Source: JAAZAI01 sp050942875
Lineage (GTDB): Bacteria; Verrucomicrobiota; Kiritimatiellia; RFP12; UBA3636
DNA length: 64,000 nt
Assembly: GCA_050942875.1 (NCBI GenBank)
Contig: JBMNOD010000005.1
Span: 1 to 64,000, forward strand
Direction: 5' to 3'
The translations under genes and the position numbers were made by a program. Each line of letters begins with the position of its first letter. The first letter of the stretch is position 1. The notes beneath the pieces were generated by a model that saw nothing but the letters and a program-made list of their open reading frames with translations, ran no database searches and had not been told where the DNA came from. Shown in pieces: positions 27,877-37,137 of the stretch.

Positions 27877-27924
27877 GGCTCGATTTCGCAAGGTTGGCGA
27901 AAGTGCGTCAAAAAGATGTTTGGG

Positions 27925-27953
27925 ATTATAGAACAAACGGGGGGAGGGTTCAA
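27925..27953 (-). promoter_or_regulatory. Strong candidate promoter of purL
   Basis: Minus strand TTGAAC (27948-27953), 17-bp spacer, TATAAT (27925-27930); predicted start near 27918, about 42 nt before the ATG. A perfect palindrome lies just upstream (27959-28000). Confidence 0.65.
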
Positions 27954-27958
27954 GCGGG

Positions 27959-28000
27959 CAATCGGGCGGCGATGGGCGCGTGCCCATCGCCGCCCGATTG
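27959..28000. repeat. Perfect 19-bp inverted repeat with a GCGT centre
   Basis: caatcgggcggcgatgggc (27959-27977) is exactly complemented at 27982-28000. It lies 6 bp upstream of the purL -35 box. Confidence 0.85.
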
Positions 28001-28224
28001 AGTCGCTGTCGCTATGTGCCGGAAGGCAGCTTTATCGCAAGAGCTTTGTCGAGTCGCCTGTTTCTTCCAGGGCCACTTTGTCGCGATCTTTGTCGAACCT
28101 AAAGCCCTGCGTCCCAAACCACTAGCCACTAACGACCAGCGACTGGCGACTGGTAATCGGTCAAGCCAATCCATGATCGAAGGTTGCCCGACATCTTCGA
28201 CTGACCGATTACATGGATTGAAAC
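28001..28224. repeat. Intergenic repeats including 56-bp element copy 2
   Basis: Three ctttgtcg words (28044, 28076, 28088; reverse of cgacaaag), heptamer-like ctagccactaacgaccagcg words (28122 on), and the 56-bp inverted-repeat element at 28155-28210, inverted relative to the copies at 3338 and 52432. The open frame across this stretch is repeat DNA, not a gene. Confidence 0.8.
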
Positions 28225-28253
28225 TTGAAATTTGGCGCAAGGCAGGCTAAACT
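28225..28253 (+). promoter_or_regulatory. Candidate promoter, nearly leaderless
   Basis: TTGAAA (28225-28230), 17-bp spacer, TAAACT (28248-28253); the expected start point is about 3 nt before the ATG at 28263, and there is no ribosome site. Confidence 0.5.
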
Positions 28254-28262
28254 CTTGAATCC

Positions 28263-29069
28263 ATGACCGAATCACCAACAGAGACCGACGGCGGGGGCGT
28301 TCCTCCGTTTCCCGAGACGGCCGACATCGAGACGTCGAACGACGACTATGCCACGCGATTCCGCGGCAAGGTCGGCGCGTGGATGCTGGGCATGCAGGAG
28401 CGGGGCGTGCTGAAGCTGCTGGCCGGCGCGGCGCCGGCCGGGGCGTCGGTGCTCGACGTCGGCGGCGGCCACGGCCAGCTCGCCGAACCGCTCTGCCGCG
28501 AGGGCTACCGCGTCCACGTGATCGGCAGCGCGCCGTCGTGCCGGCACCGCATCCAGGGGCTGGTCGATTCCGGCGCCTGCACGTTCGAGGTGGGCAACGT
28601 GATCGCGCTGCCCTGTCCCGACCGAAGCTTCGACGCCGTCGTGGCCGTTCGGATGCTGACGCATTGCGAGCGCTGGGAGCGGCTCGTCGCGGAGATGTGC
28701 CGCGTCTCGCGCGGGCCGGTGATCACCGACTACCCGACTGGGCAGAGTCTCAACGCCGCCGCGCCGGCGCTTTTCAACGCGAAGAAGAAGTACGAGAAGA
28801 ACACGCGCACGTGGCGGCTCTTCCGGCACGAGGAGGTGCGCCGCGCGTTCGCGCAGGTCGGTTTCGAGGAGACGGGGCGCTTCGCCCAGTTCTTCCTGCC
28901 GATGGTGGTGCATCGGGTCTTGAAGTGCCGGGCGCTTTCGGCCGCCATGGAGGGGCTTTGCCGCGCGCTGGGCCTCACGCGGCTGTGGGGGACGCCGGTC
29001 ATTGTGCGCATGGCTCGCGCATCGAACGACTTGAGTGAAGACAATCACGAACAGGAGACGGTGAAATGA
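28263..29069 (+). CDS. Class I SAM-dependent methyltransferase
   Basis: 268 residues. Rossmann-type SAM binding: motif I SVLDVGGGHGQLAEPL (about 62-77), then ALPCPDRSFDAVVAVRMLTH (motifs II/III) with the methyltransferase-11 pattern. Residues 1-40 and the C-terminal 80 (RTWRLFRHEEVRRAFAQVGF) fit small-molecule or lipid methyltransferases; the acceptor is unknown. The gene overlaps the following epimerase gene by 4 bases (ATGA), which suggests both modify the same glycan or lipid. No ribosome site; see the promoter at 28225-28253. Confidence 0.8.
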   Translation: MTESPTETDGGGVPPFPETADIETSNDDYATRFRGKVGAWMLGMQERGVLKLLAGAAPAGASVLDVGGGHGQLAEPLCREGYRVHVIGSAPSCRHRIQGLVDSGACTFEVGNVIALPCPDRSFDAVVAVRMLTHCERWERLVAEMCRVSRGPVITDYPTGQSLNAAAPALFNAKKKYEKNTRTWRLFRHEEVRRAFAQVGFEETGRFAQFFLPMVVHRVLKCRALSAAMEGLCRALGLTRLWGTPVIVRMARASNDLSEDNHEQETVK

Positions 29070-30067
29070 AGATTCTCATCACAGGCGGCACGGGGTTCAC
29101 GGGCAGCCATTTGGTCAAGCACGTGCTGCGCGAAGGCAACAAGGCCGTCGTGCTCGACAACCAGGAGGGGATCATGCTCGACGAGCTGAAGAAGCTCGGC
29201 GCCGAGGTGATCCTCGGCTCGGTCACGGATCCCGCCGTGCTGAAGAAGGCGGTCGAGGGCTGCGATGCGGTCTACCACCTCGCGGCGGCCTTCCGCAAGA
29301 TCAACGTGCCGAAGTCCGAGTACGACAACACGAACATCAACGCCATGAGCTCCTTGCTGGAGATCTGCCAGGAGGCGGGCGTGAAGAAGGTGGTCTATTG
29401 CAGCACGCAGGGCGTCCATGGCAACATCGAGAGCCTGGCCCAGGACCCGCCGGTCCCCGGCGACGAGAATTCGCCGATCAAGCCCGAGGACTACTACCAG
29501 TACACGAAGCACGAGGGCGAGAAGGTGGCGCATGTCTTCATGGAGAAGGGCATGGACATCACCATTCTCCGTCCGACCGCGCTCTACGGGCCGGGCGACC
29601 CCGGTCGCTTCCTGATGCTCTACCGGCAGGTGAAGAAGGGCTGGTTCCCGTTCTTCGGCCCCGGGACGGCGTTCTACCATCCCGTCTACGTGGAGAATTT
29701 CTGCGACGCCTTCACGCTGGCGATGCAGCGTCCCGAGTCGAAGGGGCAGACGTACATCATCGCCGACGACGAGTACTTCCACATCAAGGAGATCGTGCAG
29801 AAGATCGCCGACATCATGGGCGTGAAGTGCCGCATGATCCACCTGCCGTTCCATCCGATGTACTGGCTTTCGTTCGTGGTGGCGGGGATCTTCAAGCTGC
29901 TGCCCTTCGAGCCGCCGCTGTTCCCGCGCCGCGTGGACTGGTACCGCCAGAACCGCGGCTTCAAGATCGACAAGGCGCGCCGCGAACTCGGCTACGAGCC
30001 GAAGGTCGGTCTCGACGAGGGGCTGCGCATCACGTATGAATGGTACAAGGAGAACGGCTATCTGTAG
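29066..30067 (+). CDS. NAD(P)-dependent epimerase/dehydratase (extended SDR)
   Basis: 333 residues. N-terminal nucleotide-binding motif ILITGGTGFTGSHL (3-16), HLAAAF after the fourth strand, STQGVHG and the catalytic YQYTKHEGEK pair (Tyr and Lys four apart), then RPTALYGPGDPGRF. Typical extended-SDR length and order. The substrate is probably a nucleotide sugar, or a sterol or isoprenoid as in other families with LPFHPMYWLSF-like tails; not resolved. Coupled to the methyltransferase upstream and followed at 31 bp by the serpin gene with its own strong ribosome site. Confidence 0.82.
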   Translation: MKILITGGTGFTGSHLVKHVLREGNKAVVLDNQEGIMLDELKKLGAEVILGSVTDPAVLKKAVEGCDAVYHLAAAFRKINVPKSEYDNTNINAMSSLLEICQEAGVKKVVYCSTQGVHGNIESLAQDPPVPGDENSPIKPEDYYQYTKHEGEKVAHVFMEKGMDITILRPTALYGPGDPGRFLMLYRQVKKGWFPFFGPGTAFYHPVYVENFCDAFTLAMQRPESKGQTYIIADDEYFHIKEIVQKIADIMGVKCRMIHLPFHPMYWLSFVVAGIFKLLPFEPPLFPRRVDWYRQNRGFKIDKARRELGYEPKVGLDEGLRITYEWYKENGYL

Positions 30068-30098
30068 CCTGCGCTTGTTGCGCCAAAGGAGGTTTGCC

Positions 30099-31337
30099 AT
30101 GCCGCATCGCATTGGGTTGAAGCTGACGATTTCGCTGGTGGTTTCCGGGTGTGTGACGCACCTTCTGGTTGGCGGCGCCCTTGCAGCGACACGACAGCCA
30201 CGCGCCCCCGAGTGGCGTCATTCCGAGTTTGCCGGCACGTTCTACCGGGCTGTCGATCCGGGCAAGGGCGATCTGGCGATGTCGCCTTATGGCGCCGCGT
30301 CCGTCCTCGCGCTTGCCTACACGGGCGCGACGAACGAGACGGCTCGCGGCATGGCCGCCGCCCTCTGCCTTGACGACCGCGGCCCTGAGGTGGCCGTCGT
30401 GTTCAGGCAGATCAACCGCGCCCTTGTCGCCGCAGGCGCCGACGAGGGGATCAAGCTCGCCACAAGCCATTCGCTCTGGCCTCGCGTCGGGCTGACGCTC
30501 AAGCAGGCGTTCATCGACACCGCGCAACGAGGTTTCGATGCCGACGTGATTCCCATTTCGATGGATGAAACGGGGCGAGAACGCCTCAATGGCTTTGTAA
30601 AGGAAAAGACCGCCGGGATGATTCCCGAACTTGTTCCGCCGCCGATCCCGGCGGACACCGAGCTGATCCTCGTCAACACGCTTTATTTCAAGGCCCGGTG
30701 GCTTGAAGAGTTCAAGCCCCACGAGACGCGGACGCAGACGTTCCATGCGCCTGGCGGCGATGTCGAGGCGCCGTTCATGCGGCGCACGGGCGCCTACCGC
30801 ATCGCCCAGGGCTCGGGCTATGCGGCGCTCTACCTGCCTTACTGGCGCGAGACGGCCGAGATGGTCGTGCTGCTGCCCGACACGGCGGAGGGACTGGCTG
30901 CGCTGGAGAAGCGCCTTGGACGTGGGTTGCTTCAAGAAGCGGACCGCACGGCGGCGTTGAAGCAGGTGGGCGTGGCGCTGCCGAAGTTCAGCGTCAAGAG
31001 CGCGCTCAATCTCAACGAACCGCTCATCGAGCTCGGCATGGGGACCGCCTTTTCGGATCAGGCGGAGTTTCCGGGGATTGCGTCTGACGTCCGGCTGCGG
31101 ATCAGTCGCGTCTTGCAGGAGGTTCGCGTGGATGTCGATGAAGCGGGCACGGAGGCGGCGGCGGCGACGGCTGTGATGATGATGCGCCTCTCGCTCCCGC
31201 CACCGCCGGAGGTGGAGTTTGTGGCGGATCGTCCGTTCCTTTTCCTCATCCGCGAACGCACGACGAATGTGATCCTCTTCATGGGGCGTGTGGAGCGACC
31301 GACGCTCGCGCCAAGAGGTGCCGACGATGTGCGCTGA
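30099..31337 (+). CDS. Secreted serpin-family protease inhibitor
   Basis: 412 residues. Signal peptide about 1-31 (LTISLVVSGCVTHLLVGGALA; the Cys could also make it a lipoprotein). Serpin core: NLAMSPYGAASVLALAYTGA-type helix region, ILVNTLYFKARWLEEF (breach/shutter), and the reactive-centre hinge DEAGTEAAAATAV followed by the candidate scissile area MMMRLSLPPP and FVADRPFLFLIRE, the serpin signature. The small-residue hinge is typical of inhibitory serpins, which trap serine or cysteine proteases. AAAGGAGG lies 6 nt before the ATG. The stop overlaps the TM1266 gene by 11 bp. Confidence 0.85.
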   Translation: MPHRIGLKLTISLVVSGCVTHLLVGGALAATRQPRAPEWRHSEFAGTFYRAVDPGKGDLAMSPYGAASVLALAYTGATNETARGMAAALCLDDRGPEVAVVFRQINRALVAAGADEGIKLATSHSLWPRVGLTLKQAFIDTAQRGFDADVIPISMDETGRERLNGFVKEKTAGMIPELVPPPIPADTELILVNTLYFKARWLEEFKPHETRTQTFHAPGGDVEAPFMRRTGAYRIAQGSGYAALYLPYWRETAEMVVLLPDTAEGLAALEKRLGRGLLQEADRTAALKQVGVALPKFSVKSALNLNEPLIELGMGTAFSDQAEFPGIASDVRLRISRVLQEVRVDVDEAGTEAAAATAVMMMRLSLPPPPEVEFVADRPFLFLIRERTTNVILFMGRVERPTLAPRGADDVR

Positions 31338-31593
31338 CATGGATCGACGCGTGGGTTTCGTGGGCATTCTCGTTGAGGATCGCGAGCGCAGCGCGGTTGC
31401 GGTGAATGCGGCCATTTCCGAGATGGCGCACATTCTCGTGGCGCGCGTCGGCATCCCGTATCGCGAGCGCAATCTTTCGGTGATCACGCTTGTGGTCGAT
31501 GCGACCACGGATGAAATCGGCGCGTTGACGGGCAAACTCGGGCGCATACCCGGCGTGTCGGTCAAGTCCGGCCTCACTCGCCCGACGGGCTAG
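31327..31593 (+). CDS. TM1266-family regulator (iron-only hydrogenase system type)
   Basis: 88 residues (or 84 from the ATG at 31339). The pattern RVGFVGILVEDRERSAVAVN, then VARVGIPYRERNLSVITLVV and DEIGALTGKLGRIPGVSVKS matches the small ACT/CopG-like TM1266 family found beside [FeFe]-hydrogenase maturation genes. No hydrogenase gene is in this window. It starts inside the last 11 bp of the serpin gene, so it is translated from the same mRNA. Target unknown. Confidence 0.75.
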   Translation: MCADMDRRVGFVGILVEDRERSAVAVNAAISEMAHILVARVGIPYRERNLSVITLVVDATTDEIGALTGKLGRIPGVSVKSGLTRPTG

Positions 31594-31645
31594 TGCATTT
31601 TATTCTGTTTCCCATTAGAACGCTGTTGGCTCAGGAGCACAGACA

Positions 31646-32782
31646 ATGAAGAACAATGACATCGCCCCGATCCGCCCCCCTTGGGGCGGCACCATGACAG
31701 GTCGCGAACGCTTCAACCGCCAGATGAACTTCCAGTCGGTGGACCGCACCTTCAACATGGAGTTCGGCTACTGGAACGAGAACTTCACCGAGTGGGACAT
31801 TTTCCGGGAGAACGGCATCGCCAACAACGCGGAGGCCGACCGCTTCTTTTCGTTCGACCGCATCGAGGGCGTCGGCCCGAAATTCGGCGGTTGGATGCAT
31901 CCGCCCTTTGAGCATCGCATCGTCGAGCGCCGCGGCGACACCAACATTCTGATCAACGGCGACGGCCTGCTCGCCGAAGTCCCCGCCGACGGGCACGACA
32001 CGATTCCCCGCTACCTCAAGTCCAGCATCGTCACCCCCGACGACTGGAAGCGGTGCAAAGAGGAGCGCTTCCGGCGCGACGACCCGGATCGCCGCATCGA
32101 CGTGGAGGCCCTCCGCCTGCGCCATCCCGACGATCGCGACTACCCCCTTGGCGTCCATTGCGGCTCCATGATCGGCAAGATCCGGGACATGCTCACGTTC
32201 GAGGGGCTGGCCTATGCCGTGTACGACTACCCCGAGATGGTCGAGGACATGGTCGAGACCTGCTGTCAGCTTGTCGAGGACGGTCTCGACCAGCTCTTGC
32301 CCGCCCTCCGCTTCGACTACGCCTCGGGCTGGGAGGACATCTGCTTCAAGAACGGCCCCATCGTCTCCATCGACTTCTTCCGCGACGTCGTCATGCCCCG
32401 CTACAAGCGCATCCGCCGCAAGCTCGATCAGCATGGCGTGGGCCTTTGGTACACGGACTGCGACGGCGACGTGCGCCCCATCCTCCCGTACCTGATGGAA
32501 GGCGGCATCAACTGCCTTTTCCCCTTCGAGGTGATGGGCTGCGCCCATCCCGGCGAACTCCTCGACGCCAACCCCGAGCTGCGCATCATGGGCGGCGTTG
32601 ATAAAATCCAGCTTGGTGCCGGGCGCGACGCCATCCGCAAGTATCTCGACACGCTCGTCCCCTACGTCGAGCGCGGCGGCTACATTCCTTTCTGCGACCA
32701 CCGTTGTCCGCCCAACGTCCCGCCGGCGGACTACCTTTTCTACCTCGACCTCAAGCGCCAGATGTTCGGGGGAGGCTTTTGA
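31646..32782 (+). CDS. Uroporphyrinogen decarboxylase (URO-D) family protein
   Basis: 378 residues. Fits the URO-D-like TIM-barrel family common in Lentisphaerae and Verrucomicrobia, many of whose members are corrinoid-dependent methyltransferases and not haem enzymes. Visible: TGRERFNRQMNFQSVDR at the start, YAVYDYPEMVEDMVE, FDYASGWEDICFKNGPIVS, GVGLWYTDCDGDVRPILPY and the end GGYIPFCDHRCPPNVP. GHxP-type CPPNVP near the C-terminus is family-like. AGGAG lies 9 nt before the ATG. Not HemE by context; substrate unknown. Confidence 0.75.
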   Translation: MKNNDIAPIRPPWGGTMTGRERFNRQMNFQSVDRTFNMEFGYWNENFTEWDIFRENGIANNAEADRFFSFDRIEGVGPKFGGWMHPPFEHRIVERRGDTNILINGDGLLAEVPADGHDTIPRYLKSSIVTPDDWKRCKEERFRRDDPDRRIDVEALRLRHPDDRDYPLGVHCGSMIGKIRDMLTFEGLAYAVYDYPEMVEDMVETCCQLVEDGLDQLLPALRFDYASGWEDICFKNGPIVSIDFFRDVVMPRYKRIRRKLDQHGVGLWYTDCDGDVRPILPYLMEGGINCLFPFEVMGCAHPGELLDANPELRIMGGVDKIQLGAGRDAIRKYLDTLVPYVERGGYIPFCDHRCPPNVPPADYLFYLDLKRQMFGGGF

Positions 32783-32799
32783 TCAGCCCCGAAACGGCC

Positions 32800-32829
32800 T
32801 TGACACCCGATCTTGTCATGGGGTAATGT
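32800..32829 (+). promoter_or_regulatory. Candidate promoter of the LamG-domain gene
   Basis: TTGACA (32800-32805), 18-bp spacer, TAATGT (32824-32829); predicted transcript leader of about 75 nt. Confidence 0.45.
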
Positions 32830-32911
32830 GTTGCATGCACGTTTGTCTGGCTTGACGTTCCGCTCTCCGATTCCGTATCCGTGGAACGGAACAAAAAGAA
32901 AGGTGGCATGA

Positions 32912-33766
32912 ATGAAGACTCTTGCGACATTGCTCCTGCTGTTCACCTCCGTCCTGGCGCAGGCCGGAACCCTCGCCTACTGGCGCATGGGCGACGATAC
33001 GAGCAGCGTTCACGACTCCTCTGGAAACGGGCTGGCCCTGACCAAGTACGCGAAAGGGAACTTGCCCGAAGATTCCAACCTGCCCTACGATGGCGCTGTC
33101 GTGGCTTTCCATGGCGCCGGCGCTGCGTTCAGCCGCACGATTCCGCTCACGGGAGCCACGAACGCGCTGGCGATCATGAATTACAACTCCTCCTATCTGT
33201 ACGTGGCCGATCCCTTCACCGTGACGAACTTCACGGTCGAAGCATACTTCTGCCCCTATGCCTATAAGACCTCGACGCAGTACATTGCTTCGCATTACAC
33301 CGTTGAAGGATCCCAGCGCAGCTGGGCTTTGGGCTTTGCGGCGTCAGGCGGCACGCCGCCTGCGGGCCCCAACGAAATGTTTGTCTTGCTCAGCGAGACA
33401 GGCGCTTCAAATCCCGTCATACCCCTGGGACTGGTCGTGACCAACGGCGTGGACTACTACATTGCGTTCAGCTACGACGCCGACGCCGCGGAGGACGACA
33501 TCACGTTCCGCTACTGCGACCTGACGAACGGAGGGTCGCTTCAGACGGTGACGGCGACCTCCGGTTATGGGGTGCTGAAGGATTCCACGTCGCCTCTCCG
33601 CATCGGAAGCTACGACGGAAACAAGAACAATTTCTCCGGTCTGATCGACGAAGTGCGGATCTCGGATCGCGTCCTCGGCGTTCGCGAGCTGCTCATCTCG
33701 TGGCCGATACCAACCAACACCGTCTTGACCGTGCGCCAGCCGGTCGACACGCTGCAGCTCGAGTAG
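32912..33766 (+). CDS. Secreted LamG/concanavalin-A-like domain protein
   Basis: 284 residues. Signal peptide about 1-18 (MKTLATLLLLFTSVLAQA). The rest is one laminin-G/ConA-like beta-sandwich: TLAYWRMGDDTSSVHDSSGN at the N-terminus, FTVTNFTVEAYFCPYAYK, then the typical end FSGLIDEVRISDRVLGVREL. Such domains bind carbohydrate or act as adhesins in PVC bacteria. No catalytic domain. It has its own promoter candidate and ends 174 bp before the DUF4838 gene. Confidence 0.78.
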   Translation: MKTLATLLLLFTSVLAQAGTLAYWRMGDDTSSVHDSSGNGLALTKYAKGNLPEDSNLPYDGAVVAFHGAGAAFSRTIPLTGATNALAIMNYNSSYLYVADPFTVTNFTVEAYFCPYAYKTSTQYIASHYTVEGSQRSWALGFAASGGTPPAGPNEMFVLLSETGASNPVIPLGLVVTNGVDYYIAFSYDADAAEDDITFRYCDLTNGGSLQTVTATSGYGVLKDSTSPLRIGSYDGNKNNFSGLIDEVRISDRVLGVRELLISWPIPTNTVLTVRQPVDTLQLE

Positions 33767-33940
33767 CTGGAGATCGGCGTCGATGCGAGGAGACACCAAA
33801 ATAGAAATAGTGACATTGCCAATCGGCCCCTGGCCGTTAACTGCTGTTTCGTGTATAATGGCAACCTCAAGCGGCCTAAAGGTTTGACAGGGCCGGATCG
33901 GTCTGGATCTACGAATTTCTTCAGCACACACAGGAAAACC

Positions 33941-35854
33941 ATGCAGAGTTGCAAGCTTTCAGATTCTCTTGCCGTTTTTATGGATGCGTCTCAGGATGCG
34001 CGCTGTTATCGTCATGCTGTCGATGAAGCGTGTCGGTTGCTGGGGCGTCTTTCGGTTAAAACCGCTCGTGCGTCTGTTCCGGCGGTTGAAGGCGTTTTCA
34101 GTTTGCGGCTGGGTCTTGATGTGGCGTCGGTTCCCCCGGTTTCGATTCAGGGTGTTGTGCATGACGGTTTTCGTCTCGCGGTCAATGCCGATGGTGTGTC
34201 GATCGCGGCGGCATCGCCAAAAGGCGTGTTGAACGGCGTCTATGAATTGGCCGAGCGTCTCGGCTTCCTTTTCCTGCTGCCAGGCGAAAGCGGCGAATGG
34301 GCGCCGGCACAGTTGGCCGCGCTGCCCCTTGGCGAAACGCTCTTCAATCCCCGTTTCCCGTTCCGGGGTGTTTTTGCCCAACTGGAGGTTGCCAAGGATT
34401 ATTCCGACGAGGAGTGGCTGCGCTTCTACGCCAAGCTCAAGTTCAATGCGACCCGGAGCAAGGCAAGTTGCCTCGACCTCGGCGAGGAGGTGGGCATTCG
34501 CATGGAGATTGGCGGACACGGGCTTTCCGAGCTTCTGCCGCGCAAACTGTTTGAAACGAATCCCGAATATTTCCGCATGCTCCAGCCCGAGGATTTCAAC
34601 GGGAAGCGCATGTCGGATTCGAACTTCTGCGTCACGAATCCCCAGGCGCGGGAAATCGTCAAAACCAACTTCCGCAAGTTGATTGATGAAACGTTGGGCG
34701 CGTATGCCATTCACGCCTGGGCCGATGATCTGCCGGGCGGCGGCTGGTGTCTTTGCTCCTCGTGCCGCGCCTTCTCCCCGTCGGACCAGTCGATGATCGC
34801 CATGCGTTTGCTGGCCGAGGTTGCGCGTGAATCGAAAACAGGGCTCCGCATCCCCGTTCTGGCCTATCACGACACGATGTTCCCCGGCACGGCGGTTCCG
34901 CCCGCACCCGAGAATTTCTTGCTCTACGCTCCGCGCGAGCGTTGCTACGGTCATGCTTTGGACGATCCTTCCTGCGCTCGCAATGCGAGCTATTTCACCG
35001 CGTTGAAGCAGTGGATGGACGCGTTCGAGGGCGTTGATGATGCGCATACGTTCGAATACTACTTCGATCAGCTTTTGTTCCGCGGGATGCATCCGTTTTT
35101 GCCCGATGTCATTCTGCGCGACATGGCGGTTTATCACCAGCACGGCATTGAATCGCACTTGTCGCTTCAGGTGGGTGGGCCGGCCATTGCGCCGGAGTAC
35201 AACATGCTCGTCTTCGCCAAGGCGCATTGGGATTCGGAGCTGACGTCGCAGGACGTCATTGCGCAGTTGGCAACATCCATCGATCCTGAAACTCCCGAGC
35301 CCTGGGAGCAGTTTTTCACGAAGCGAGCCGACGTGTTTGCCAAGGCCATGCGTTTCTGCGGACACGAGACGGAGTGTTGCATCGACTATCGGTGGATGCC
35401 GGAGTCGGATGCGCCGTTTGTGCAGGAGATGGTCGAGACATATGCACAGGCTTCGCGCGAATTGGCGGCGGCAGCCGATGCGTTGGAGGCCCAAATGGCC
35501 GGGGCGTCCGGTCGCACGGCGGAACTGGCGACCAAGGAAGTCGCCCGTGCACGGTTTGAAAGCGCGGAGTTGATGGTCATGCACTATCAGCAGAATGCGA
35601 TGATCCACATTGGACGATTCTTTGCTCAAGAAGACCAAGCGGCGCGCGAAAAGGGCGTTTGCCTCATGAAGCAGGCGATTGACGCGTTGAAAGTGTCGCG
35701 CGAAAAGGCGTTGGCTTTCGGGCTTGCTTTCGAAAACTGCTGGTACATCCGCAACGTCAACGATTGGCAGACCCGCGAATATTCGGCGAAGGTGGCACGG
35801 CACGAGTCGTCGACGCAAGCGCCGCCGACCAAGGGGTTGGCGGCTAAACCTTGA
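33941..35854 (+). CDS. DUF4838-family protein (GH67-N-like), probable glycan-active enzyme
   Basis: 637 residues. An alpha-glucuronidase-N-like domain (about 1-135: FRLAVNADGVSIAAASPKGV and LNGVYELAERLGFLFLLPGE) precedes the DUF4838 region (RFPFRGVFAQLEVAKDYSDE, AWADDLPGGGWCLCSSCRAF with paired Cys, FEYYFDQLLFRGMHPFLPDV). Linked with polysaccharide utilisation in PVC bacteria and Bacteroidetes; activity unproven. No signal peptide is apparent. Start at 33941, with AGGAAA 5 nt upstream; a longer frame from 33851 has no support. A TATAAT at 33854 with a poor -35 may be its promoter. Its end overlaps the convergent LarA-like gene by 11 bp. Confidence 0.75.
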   Translation: MQSCKLSDSLAVFMDASQDARCYRHAVDEACRLLGRLSVKTARASVPAVEGVFSLRLGLDVASVPPVSIQGVVHDGFRLAVNADGVSIAAASPKGVLNGVYELAERLGFLFLLPGESGEWAPAQLAALPLGETLFNPRFPFRGVFAQLEVAKDYSDEEWLRFYAKLKFNATRSKASCLDLGEEVGIRMEIGGHGLSELLPRKLFETNPEYFRMLQPEDFNGKRMSDSNFCVTNPQAREIVKTNFRKLIDETLGAYAIHAWADDLPGGGWCLCSSCRAFSPSDQSMIAMRLLAEVARESKTGLRIPVLAYHDTMFPGTAVPPAPENFLLYAPRERCYGHALDDPSCARNASYFTALKQWMDAFEGVDDAHTFEYYFDQLLFRGMHPFLPDVILRDMAVYHQHGIESHLSLQVGGPAIAPEYNMLVFAKAHWDSELTSQDVIAQLATSIDPETPEPWEQFFTKRADVFAKAMRFCGHETECCIDYRWMPESDAPFVQEMVETYAQASRELAAAADALEAQMAGASGRTAELATKEVARARFESAELMVMHYQQNAMIHIGRFFAQEDQAAREKGVCLMKQAIDALKVSREKALAFGLAFENCWYIRNVNDWQTREYSAKVARHESSTQAPPTKGLAAKP

Positions 35855-37127
35855 ACTTTTCGCGGCAGGCCCAGAGGCCGAGGGCGGGGTTGCTGATGAA
35901 GTAGATTTCCTCGCCGTCGGGCAGGGTGTTGAAGCCGTCGCGGAGGGCGTCGGGATTGTAGCGGGCGGCCATGTCGGCGTAGGGGGCGGCGTTGAAGCCG
36001 ACGGAACGAACCTCGTCGAGGCCGAGGCCGTCGCCGGGGCAGTAGGTGATCGAGAAGCGGCCTTCCGAGGAGCCGTGGATGAGGTGGGCCGCCGCGCCGA
36101 GGTTGGCGCGGAGGTCTTCGTTCTCCTCGACCGCCTTGAGCGTGGCGGGGGTGCCGCGGTAGCCGTACTTGCGGATGAGGGCGTCGATCTGCGGATCTTC
36201 GCCGAACTCCTTGAGCGCGGGCGCCAGCACGACCAGCTCGCCGCCGTCGGCGATTGCCAGCCGGGTGCGGTACACGGACTTGTTGCCGAGCCAGGTGCTT
36301 TGGAATTCAAGCGGGTCAAGGTAGACGACCACTTTTTTTGGCTCGCGATCGAGGACGATGACGTTGACTTGGCGCGCGAGCTTGCAAGCCGCTTCGTAGA
36401 CCGCGGCGTCCTCGCCGGCGTAGTAGCCGCGGAGGTGCATCGCGCGCGTGGCGTAGTCCTGCTCGACGACGGTGAGGATGTAGAGGATCGGCAGGTCGCC
36501 GAGGAAGCGCGCGACGGCCTCGTTGAAGAGCCGCCGCACCGGGGTGTCGGCCCTGCCGAGGATCATCTCCATGTTGCAGACGGCGCCGAGGAAGTGCGAC
36601 TTGTTGATGATGTCGCTGCCGCCCGCGCCCACGACGATGTTCTTCGTGTAGTTGGCCATGCCGACGACTTCGTGCGGGACGACCTGCCCCACGGAGAGGA
36701 TCAGGTCGTAGCCGTCGTAGAGGCGCGTGCTGACCTCGACGCCGACGTCGTACGAGACCTTGCCGCCGGAGAGATCCGCGAGGAGCGCGCCGGGGAGGAC
36801 GCCCTTGCGGACGATGCCGCGCCGCCAGTCGTGGACCTTGAAGGCGTCGAGCGGGATGGCGTCGCCGAACATCATCCGAAGCTGCGGCTCGGTCATGGCG
36901 TTGTGCGTGCCGAGCGTGGGCATGACGTCCACCTGCACGCCGGCCTCCACGAGCAAGGCGTAGGCCATGGCCGTGATCGGGCCGGCCTGGGAATTGAGCC
37001 GCGTGTGGTCGGGCGGGAGGATGAGCACGCGCCGGAGCGACGGGAGCCGCGGGGCGAGGGTCTGCTCGACGAGGCTGCGGAGCTGTTCCCGCGAAATGGA
37101 CAGCGTGGGGCCGGCGGATTGGATCAT
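35844..37127 (-). CDS. LarA-like nickel-pincer-dependent racemase family protein (DUF2088)
   Basis: 427 residues. LarA-family features: ILPPDHTRLNSQ, TLGTHNAMT (metal-ligand-type His), VGQVVPHEVVGMANYTKNIV with the Lys that binds the cofactor in LarA near here, and GGSDIINKSHFLGA. LarA proteins racemise 2-hydroxy acids such as lactate; relatives act on other hydroxy acids, which fits the sugar-acid context of gnd and a KDG-kinase-like gene upstream on the same strand (10 bp after gnd). Nickel-cofactor genes larBCE are not in the window. Confidence 0.78.
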   Translation of the reverse strand: MIQSAGPTLSISREQLRSLVEQTLAPRLPSLRRVLILPPDHTRLNSQAGPITAMAYALLVEAGVQVDVMPTLGTHNAMTEPQLRMMFGDAIPLDAFKVHDWRRGIVRKGVLPGALLADLSGGKVSYDVGVEVSTRLYDGYDLILSVGQVVPHEVVGMANYTKNIVVGAGGSDIINKSHFLGAVCNMEMILGRADTPVRRLFNEAVARFLGDLPILYILTVVEQDYATRAMHLRGYYAGEDAAVYEAACKLARQVNVIVLDREPKKVVVYLDPLEFQSTWLGNKSVYRTRLAIADGGELVVLAPALKEFGEDPQIDALIRKYGYRGTPATLKAVEENEDLRANLGAAAHLIHGSSEGRFSITYCPGDGLGLDEVRSVGFNAAPYADMAARYNPDALRDGFNTLPDGEEIYFISNPALGLWACREKFKV

Positions 37128-37137
37128 GGCGTTGGCG

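Noticed and set aside
28014..28250. 78-codon frame between purL and the methyltransferase gene
   Set aside because: Encoded almost wholly by dispersed repeats, including the 56-bp element.
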